DNA from: an uncultured Oscillibacter sp.
Lineage (GTDB): Bacteria > Bacillota > Clostridia > Oscillospirales > Oscillospiraceae
Length of the DNA: 25,925 nt
NCBI GenBank assembly: GCA_900544105.1
Contig: UQUC01000023.1
Location: forward strand, 1 to 25,925
Direction of reading: 5' to 3'
Below, in pieces: positions 20,843 through 25,925 of the stretch; positions within the stretch are counted from its first letter, which is position 1; every line of letters starts with the position of its first letter. The notes under the pieces were generated by a model. It searched no databases. It worked only from the letters and a program-made list of their open reading frames with translations, and was not told where the DNA came from. Both the position numbers and the translations under genes were made by a program.

Positions 20843-22330
20843 ATGAAGTATTACAGCACGCGGGATAAGAACGTGTCCCTTTCCGCGGCGGAAGCCGTGA
20901 AAATGGGCCTGAGCCGGGACGGTGGTCTGCTGACCCCAACGCAGATCCCTCAGATCGACCGGGCCTTTTTGGAGCGGCTGATACCCATGGAGTACGCCCA
21001 GCGGGTAGCGAAGGTCATGGCGCTGTACCTGACGGATTATTCCGAGGAGGAGCTGCTGACCTTTGGCCGGAACGCCTACGGCCCGGCGCAGTTCGACGAT
21101 CCCGCCGCCGCGCCGGTGCGGAAGGTGGAGAATGGCCTATATTGTTTGGAGCTGTGGCACGGTCCCACCTCCGCGTTCAAGGACATGGCGCTGCAAATGC
21201 TGCCTCAGCTTTTGTCCGCCGCACTGCGGAAAACCGACGAAAAGCGGACAGCCTGCATTTTAGCGGCCACCTCCGGCGATACCGGCAAGGCGGCCATGGC
21301 TGGCTTTGCGAATGTGCCCCAGACCCGGATCCAGGTCTACTACCCCAAGGACGGCGTTTCTCCTGTGCAGGAGCGGCAAATGGTGACGCAGGAGGGAGAG
21401 AATGTGGATGTCCGGGCGGTCATCGGCAACTTTGATGACGCCCAAGCCGGCGTTAAGCGTATCTTCTCCGATGAGACTGTCCGGGCGGAGCTGGACAAGC
21501 GAGGATACTTCCTGTCCTCTGCCAACTCCATCAACTGGGGCCGTATCCTGCCCCAAGTGGTCTACTACATCTCCGCCTACTGCGATCTGGTGCGGGACGG
21601 CGCTCTCACCATGGGGGACCAGGTGAACTTCTGCGTTCCCACCGGCAACTTCGGTGACATTCTGGCAGCGTACTACGCAAAGCGCATGGGCCTGCCGGTA
21701 AACAAGCTGATCTGTGCCTCCAACAGCAACAACGTGCTGACGGATCTCCTCCGCACCGGCATCTATGACCGGAACCGGCCCTTCCACACCACCATCAGTC
21801 CTTCGATGGACATTCTGATCTCCAGCAATCTGGAACGGCTGCTGTTCGACCTCTCCGGGGAGAACGACGCCGAAATTCGGATGTATATGGATGCGCTGGG
21901 CAGCACGGGCCGGTATCAGGTGTCCGACAACATCAAAGCAAAGCTGGACGATGCCTTCTGGGGTGGCTGCTGCTCAGAGGAGGAAACGGAGAAAACCATC
22001 CGCCGGTATTGGCAGGATCACAACTACCTCATCGACCCCCATACCGCCGTGGCGGCGGAGGTGCTGGCGCAGTACCGCGTCGCTTCCGGGGACGAGACCC
22101 CTGCCGTGGTGGTCTCCACCGCCAGTCCCTACAAGTTCTGCGGGAGCGTGCTCACCGCCATCGGGGAGACGCCCTGCGGCGACGGACTGGAGCTGCTGGA
22201 TCAGCTTCATGCGGCCAGCGGTGTCCCTGTGCCCCGTCGTCTGGCGGAGCTGAAAGGAAAGTCCCGCCGCTTTGACAAAACGGTGGAGAAGCAGGCCATG
22301 GAGCAGGCGGTGCTGGACTTCCTGAAATAA
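20843..22330 (+). CDS. thrC: Threonine synthase
   Basis: This 495-aa PLP enzyme converts O-phosphohomoserine to threonine. The N-terminal helices (KYYSTRDKNVSLSAAEAVKM) and GLSRDGGLLTP mark the longer type of threonine synthase. PLP-binding Lys113 is in GPTSAFKDMAL, and the phosphate loop is in ATSGDTGKAAMAGF. Later blocks INWGRILPQVVYY and CVPTGNFGDILAAYYAKRMG are typical. Length agrees with the enzyme of clostridia and enterobacteria. The ATG follows GAAGGAGGAG, 22 bp after yraN. It is the only amino-acid gene in the cluster; hom and thrB are not in the window. Confidence 0.96.
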   Translation: MKYYSTRDKNVSLSAAEAVKMGLSRDGGLLTPTQIPQIDRAFLERLIPMEYAQRVAKVMALYLTDYSEEELLTFGRNAYGPAQFDDPAAAPVRKVENGLYCLELWHGPTSAFKDMALQMLPQLLSAALRKTDEKRTACILAATSGDTGKAAMAGFANVPQTRIQVYYPKDGVSPVQERQMVTQEGENVDVRAVIGNFDDAQAGVKRIFSDETVRAELDKRGYFLSSANSINWGRILPQVVYYISAYCDLVRDGALTMGDQVNFCVPTGNFGDILAAYYAKRMGLPVNKLICASNSNNVLTDLLRTGIYDRNRPFHTTISPSMDILISSNLERLLFDLSGENDAEIRMYMDALGSTGRYQVSDNIKAKLDDAFWGGCCSEEETEKTIRRYWQDHNYLIDPHTAVAAEVLAQYRVASGDETPAVVVSTASPYKFCGSVLTAIGETPCGDGLELLDQLHAASGVPVPRRLAELKGKSRRFDKTVEKQAMEQAVLDFLK

Positions 22331-22369
22331 ATCATCTGAAAAACAACATCGGAGAGGAGGTGCCACCGG

Positions 22370-23059
22370 ATGGCTCTTTACGCCATAGGCGATCTGCATT
22401 TATCCCTAAACAGCAACAAGTCCATGGAGGTGTTCGGCCCCGCGTGGGAAAACTATACAGAGCGGATCCGGGCATCCCTGAGCCAACTGGCGGCGGAGGA
22501 TGTGCTGGTGCTGGCGGGAGACACCTCCTGGGGAATGAGCCTTGAGGAATCCGTGGAGGATTTCCGGTTTCTGGAGCAGTTCCCCTGCAAAAAATATCTC
22601 ATCAAGGGCAACCACGATTACTGGTGGGCTACCGCCGCTAAATTCCGCACCTTTTGTGAGGCCAATGGCTTCACCACCCTGGAACTGCTGCACAACAACT
22701 GCTTTTTCTACGGCAATCACGCCGTCTGCGGCACCCGGGGCTGGTTTTTGGAGGAAGAACAGAAGCCCCACAACGCTAAGGTGCTGAACCGGGAGCTGCT
22801 GCGACTGGAGACCTCGCTGAAGGCGGCGGGGGGGAAGCCCATCTTCTGCTTCCTTCACTATCCGCCGCTGTATCAGGGATATCAGTGCCCGGAGATCCTG
22901 TCCATGCTGGAAACTTACAAGGTGGAGCTGTGCTGCTACGGCCATCTTCACGGGCCGGTGATCCGCCGGAGGCAGGAGGGAAAATACGGAAATACGGAAT
23001 TTTCTCTGATCTCCGGCGACTATCTGGGGTTTGTACCGAAAAAAATTTGCGAAAAGTAG
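22370..23059 (+). CDS. Calcineurin-like metallophosphoesterase
   Basis: This 229-aa protein has all metal-binding motifs of the calcineurin-like phosphoesterase fold: GDLH at 7-10, GDTSWG, GNHDYWW and, near the C-terminus, GHLHG. An extra histidine motif is in FCFLHYPPL. No signal peptide or membrane span is seen. Substrate is unknown; relatives are often annotated only as phosphohydrolases. The ATG follows GAGAGGAGGTG, 39 bp after thrC. It closes the operon, and no terminator is visible before the tig promoter that begins just after its stop. Confidence 0.88.
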   Translation: MALYAIGDLHLSLNSNKSMEVFGPAWENYTERIRASLSQLAAEDVLVLAGDTSWGMSLEESVEDFRFLEQFPCKKYLIKGNHDYWWATAAKFRTFCEANGFTTLELLHNNCFFYGNHAVCGTRGWFLEEEQKPHNAKVLNRELLRLETSLKAAGGKPIFCFLHYPPLYQGYQCPEILSMLETYKVELCCYGHLHGPVIRRRQEGKYGNTEFSLISGDYLGFVPKKICEK

Positions 23060-23068
23060 AAAAAAGAC

Positions 23069-23097
23069 TGGAAATCTTGAAATATTTCTGGTAAAAT
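23069..23097 (+). promoter_or_regulatory. Probable extended -10 promoter for tig
   Basis: TGGTAAAAT at 23089-23097 is a good extended -10 box. The best -35 at a 17-bp spacing is TGGAAA (23069-23074), a weak match. The leader would be about 65 nt. Confidence 0.45.
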
Positions 23098-23168
23098 ACA
23101 AATTTGCATGGGCTGCTGCCTATGAGGATGGGTTTTACCGCCCATGATGAACGGAGGAGTAAACAATT

Positions 23169-24602
23169 ATGACTGTCAAGAGCTGTGAAAAAGTTGAAAA
23201 GAGCCAGGTGGCGCTGACCATCGAGGTCAATGCCGCTGAGTTTGAGGCTGCCGTCGAAAAGGCATATCAGAAGATGCGCCGGAAGATCAGTGTTCCTGGC
23301 TTCCGTCCCGGAAAGGCCCCCCGCAAGATGATCGAGCGGATGTATGGCGCAGAGGTGTTTTTCGAGGAAGCCATCAATATCGCATTCCCCGAGGCCTATG
23401 AAGCCGCTGCTGAGCAGGAGAAACTGCAGATCGTTGGCTATCCTACCGTCGAGATGGTGGGCGAGGTCACCAAGGACGGCTTCACCTTCAAGGCTACCAC
23501 CCCTGTGTATCCCGAGGTCACTTTGGGCGAGTACAAGGGCCTGAAGGCTGAGAAGCCCGAGGTCAAGATCCTGGCCGCTGACGTGGACGAGCGCCTCAAG
23601 GCGCTGGCTGACCGCAATACCCGCCTGGTGAGCGTGGACCGCGCGGCCAAGAGCGGCGATACCGCCGTCATCGACTTCGAAGGCTTCCTGGATGGCAAGC
23701 CTTTCGATGGCGGCAAGGGCGAGAACCACAATCTGGAGCTGGGCTCCGGCAGCTTTGTGCCCGGCTTTGAGGATCAGGTCATCGGCATGAAGGCCGGCGA
23801 GGAGAAGGACATCGACATCACCTTCCCCGAGAACTATCACGCTGACCTGGCCGGCAAGGCTGTGGTCTTCAAGGTGAAGGTCCACGAGGTCAAGGAGAAG
23901 GAAGTCCCGGCTATGGACGATGAGTTTGCCAAGGACGTTTCCGAGTTTGACACCCTGAAGGACCTGAAGGCCGACCTGAAGAAGAAGATCACCGAGGAGC
24001 GCCAGAAGGACGCTGACCGCGTGTTCGAGGAGAACCTGATGAACCAGGTGGCCGAGAACATCACCGCCGACATCCCCGATGTGATGGTGGAGAACCAGGC
24101 CCATCAGTATCTGGACAACTTCAAGGCCCAGATCAGCCGTCAGTTCCCCTATGAGGAATACAAGAAGATGACCGGCATGGACGATGCCAAGCTGCTGGAG
24201 GAGGCCAAGGAACCCGCTCTGCGTCAGGTGAAGATGGATCTGGCTACCGCCGCCATCATCAAGGCTGAGAACATCGAGGCCAGCGATGAGGACGTGGAAG
24301 CCGAGTTCGCAAAGATGGCTGAACAGTTCGGCATGGATGTGGAGATGGTCAAGAAGTATCTCTCCAAGGAGCAGGTCCACGATCAGATCCTGACCCAGAA
24401 GGCCGTGGCCGTGGTGGTGGACAGCGCTACCGCTGAGAAGCCCGCCAAGAAGACCGCTAAGAAGGCTGAGACTGCCGAGGGCGAGGAGAAGAAGCCTGCC
24501 AAGAAGACCACCAAGAAGGCTGAGACCGCTGAGGGCGAGGAGAAGCCCAAGAAGGCTCCCGCTAAGAAGGCTGCCAAGAAGGAAGAAAAGGAAGCCGAAT
24601 AA
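23169..24602 (+). CDS. tig: Trigger factor with Lys/Ala-rich tandem-repeat tail
   Basis: This 477-aa ribosome-bound chaperone and peptidyl-prolyl isomerase acts on new polypeptides. The ribosome-docking signature GFRPGKAPRK is at 44-53. The FKBP-type isomerase domain covers about 155-240 (GDTAVIDFEGFLDGKPFDGG, FVPGFEDQVIGM). The helical chaperone arms cover about 245-425. The last 50 residues are unusual: an 18-residue unit PAKKTAKKAETAEGEEKK is followed by PAKKTTKKAETAEGEEKP, then a shorter Lys/Ala/Pro part. This looks like a histone H1-like disordered tail and is absent from the classical protein. The ATG follows ACGGAGGAG. Biased codon use suggests high expression. It precedes clpP and clpX. 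Confidence 0.96.
   Translation: MTVKSCEKVEKSQVALTIEVNAAEFEAAVEKAYQKMRRKISVPGFRPGKAPRKMIERMYGAEVFFEEAINIAFPEAYEAAAEQEKLQIVGYPTVEMVGEVTKDGFTFKATTPVYPEVTLGEYKGLKAEKPEVKILAADVDERLKALADRNTRLVSVDRAAKSGDTAVIDFEGFLDGKPFDGGKGENHNLELGSGSFVPGFEDQVIGMKAGEEKDIDITFPENYHADLAGKAVVFKVKVHEVKEKEVPAMDDEFAKDVSEFDTLKDLKADLKKKITEERQKDADRVFEENLMNQVAENITADIPDVMVENQAHQYLDNFKAQISRQFPYEEYKKMTGMDDAKLLEEAKEPALRQVKMDLATAAIIKAENIEASDEDVEAEFAKMAEQFGMDVEMVKKYLSKEQVHDQILTQKAVAVVVDSATAEKPAKKTAKKAETAEGEEKKPAKKTTKKAETAEGEEKPKKAPAKKAAKKEEKEAE
24441..24548 (+). repeat. Two tandem 54-nt units coding for the trigger factor tail
   Basis: Unit 1 (24441-24494) and unit 2 (24495-24548) encode 18 residues each and differ at two amino acids (A to T, and K to P), with silent differences. 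A partial third unit follows to the stop codon. Confidence 0.85.
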
Positions 24603-24624
24603 AGGCGAAACTTTTTCGCGGCGA

Positions 24625-24687
24625 TCATGGTACATTTTACAGATTCGACACATTCTCTCATGGTACCCGTGGTATCATGAGAGAATG
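24625..24687 (+). promoter_or_regulatory. Palindrome and direct repeats between tig and clpP
   Basis: CATTCTCTCATG at 24651-24662 and CATGAGAGAATG at 24676-24687 are perfect inverted repeats. The inner GTACC/GGTAT pairs extend the stem to 17 bp around a 3-nt loop. The 9-mer TCATGGTAC occurs at 24625-24633 and again at 24658-24666, 33 bp apart. No T-run follows the hairpin, so it is a weak terminator at best; a regulator site for clpP is the alternative. TGGTACATT (24628-24636) is a possible extended -10 for clpP. Confidence 0.45.
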
Positions 24688-24744
24688 GTTTATCAGGCAC
24701 GATTTGCGCTGTAAATGTGCCGCGTTACAAAAGGAGGTCAACTT

Positions 24745-25329
24745 ATGAGCTTAGTCCCTTATGTTGTAGAGCAGACCAACCGCGGCGAGCGGTCCTACGA
24801 CATTTTCTCCCGTCTGCTGAATGACCGGATCATTTTCCTGGGCGAGGAGGTCAACGCCACCACCGCCAGCCTGGTAGTGGCCCAGATGCTGTATCTGGAG
24901 GCCCAGGATCCGGATAAGGACATTCAGCTTTATATCAACAGTCCCGGCGGCTCCGTGACGGACGGCATGGCCATCTACGATACCATGCAGTACGTCAAGT
25001 GCGACGTGTCTACCATCTGCGTGGGCATGGCTGCGTCCATGGGCGCCTTCCTGCTGTCCTCCGGCGCCAAGGGTAAGCGGATCGCGCTGCCTAACGCCGA
25101 AATTATGATTCATCAGCCCTCCGCGGGTACGCAGGGCAAGGTTACGGACATGGAGATCGACGTGGAGCACTTCCTGCGGATCAAGAAGAACCTGAATGAG
25201 ATCTTGGCGTCCAACACCGGTAAGACCGCCGAAGAGGTCAAGGCGGCCTCCGAGCGGGACCACTGGATGACGGCTGACGAGGCCAAGGACTTCGGTCTGG
25301 TGGATAAGATCATCACTGCTAAGAAGTAA
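24745..25329 (+). CDS. clpP: ATP-dependent Clp protease proteolytic subunit
   Basis: This 194-aa serine protease forms the double-ring chamber that degrades proteins fed by ClpX or ClpC. The catalytic triad is visible: Ser98 in GMAASMGAFL, His123 in MIHQPSAG and Asp172 in RDHWM. The N-terminal loop and INSPGG box are normal, as is length. The ATG at 24745 follows AAAGGAGG. The next gene starts 13 bp after the stop, so clpP and clpX are one unit. No CtsR-type heptad repeats were found upstream. Confidence 0.98.
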   Translation: MSLVPYVVEQTNRGERSYDIFSRLLNDRIIFLGEEVNATTASLVVAQMLYLEAQDPDKDIQLYINSPGGSVTDGMAIYDTMQYVKCDVSTICVGMAASMGAFLLSSGAKGKRIALPNAEIMIHQPSAGTQGKVTDMEIDVEHFLRIKKNLNEILASNTGKTAEEVKAASERDHWMTADEAKDFGLVDKIITAKK

Positions 25330-25342
25330 AAGAGGTAATACC

Positions 25343-25925
25343 ATGAGTGACGAAGGCAAAAAGGCCCTGCGCTGTTCCTTCTGCGGAAAGCGGGAACAGC
25401 AGGTCCATCGTATGATCCAGGGCCCCGGCGTCCGCATCTGCGACGAGTGTGTGCAGCTTTGCATGAGCATTCTGAACGAGGGGTTCGACGGCCCGGAGAC
25501 CACTCCCTTGGAGGACGTCCCGGATCAGCTGCCCACCCCCAAGGAGATCCGGGCGGTGCTGGATGAATATGTCATCGGACAGGAGGCCGCCAAGGTAGCG
25601 CTGTCCGTGGCGGTCTACAATCACTATAAGCGGATCTATTTCGGCGGCGGCGACGATGTGGAGCTTCAAAAGAGCAACATTCTGATGCTGGGACCCACCG
25701 GCTCCGGCAAGACGCTGTTCGCCCAGACTTTGGCCCGTATTCTGAAGGTGCCCTTCGCCATAGCCGATGCCACGACCCTAACTGAGGCCGGCTACGTGGG
25801 CGATGATGTAGAGAATATTCTGCTACGGCTTTTACAGGCGGCGGATTTCGACGTGGAGCGGGCCGAGCGGGGCATCATCTATGTGGATGAGATCGACAAG
25901 ATCGCCCGCAAGAGCGAGAATACCT
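25343..25925 (+). CDS. clpX: ClpX ATPase (partial, cut by the window end)
   Basis: The first 194 residues of the AAA+ unfoldase that feeds substrates to ClpP are present; the rest lies beyond the right edge. The N-terminal zinc-binding domain has C11-x2-C14 and C33-x2-C36 (RCSFCGK, ICDECVQLC). LDEYVIGQEAAKVALSVAVY starts the AAA+ domain. Walker A GPTGSGKT is at 117-124, and Walker B IYVDE ends at D182-E183. The ATG at 25343 has GAGGTAA upstream, 13 bp after clpP. The full protein should be about 420-440 residues. Confidence 0.97.
   Translation, partial: MSDEGKKALRCSFCGKREQQVHRMIQGPGVRICDECVQLCMSILNEGFDGPETTPLEDVPDQLPTPKEIRAVLDEYVIGQEAAKVALSVAVYNHYKRIYFGGGDDVELQKSNILMLGPTGSGKTLFAQTLARILKVPFAIADATTLTEAGYVGDDVENILLRLLQAADFDVERAERGIIYVDEIDKIARKSENT

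Noticed and set aside
24605..24619. Small hairpin GCGAAA-CTT-TTTCGC right after the tig stop
   Set aside because: Only six pairs and no T-run after it, so too weak to call a terminator.
22776..24653. Long minus-strand frame opposite tig
   Set aside because: A codon-bias shadow of a highly expressed gene, full of Leu/Gly runs.
1..25925. CRISPR array, tRNA, rRNA, intact insertion sequence or prophage
   Set aside because: Looked for regularly spaced repeats, cloverleaf sequences, transposase or phage proteins and found none.

Overview
The window looks like chromosome from an anaerobic, fairly GC-rich member of the Firmicutes (class Clostridia, most like Oscillospiraceae). This rests on gene content: a single-chain pyruvate:ferredoxin oxidoreductase, the tig-clpP-clpX order, the rplS-lepB-rbgA-rnhB-yraN cluster, an RsgI-like anti-sigma factor, and a clostridial acidic zinc-ribbon protein after efp. 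Genus and species cannot be read from the sequence alone. All gene calls come from reading the translations; no database search was run.

Left part (1-4762), accessory in character. An ECF sigma factor overlaps by 4 bp a membrane anti-sigma factor with an RsgI-like middle domain and two PepSY repeats. A frameshifted remnant of a 4Fe-4S protein follows, then a DegV-type lipid-binding protein with its own promoter and terminator. About 1.25 kb follows with no intact gene.

Middle (4508-13460). nifJ (pyruvate:ferredoxin oxidoreductase) has a strong promoter, an upstream palindrome and a 5' leader that can fold into nested stems and a possible pseudoknot. Next come an XRE regulator with a zinc ribbon and an unassigned C-terminal region, a minus-strand GH18-like protein divergent from a YqeG-type HAD phosphatase, and efp with an acidic zinc-ribbon protein. 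A cluster of strong hairpins, including a duplicated 33-nt terminator, follows. Then a type II pantothenate kinase gene (minus) faces away from pncB (plus), so CoA and NAD synthesis genes share one intergenic region.

Right part (13460-25925), housekeeping. pncB ends in a terminator. Cardiolipin synthase and a TtcA-like tRNA thiolase form a pair. rplS has a leader and a terminator. lepB, rbgA, a small Cys-rich protein, rnhB, yraN, thrC and a metallophosphoesterase lie close together in one direction and probably form one operon (export, ribosome assembly, RNA/DNA maintenance, threonine synthesis). tig, clpP and a truncated clpX end the window as a protein folding and degradation module.

Most of the window is ordinary. 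The points most worth a second look are the ECF/RsgI-PepSY pair with a predicted Asn-Pro self-cleavage site, the nifJ leader, the hairpin cluster at 12147-12368, the histone-H1-like tandem tail on trigger factor, the palindrome and repeats in front of clpP, and the Ala in the GRG motif of RNase HII.
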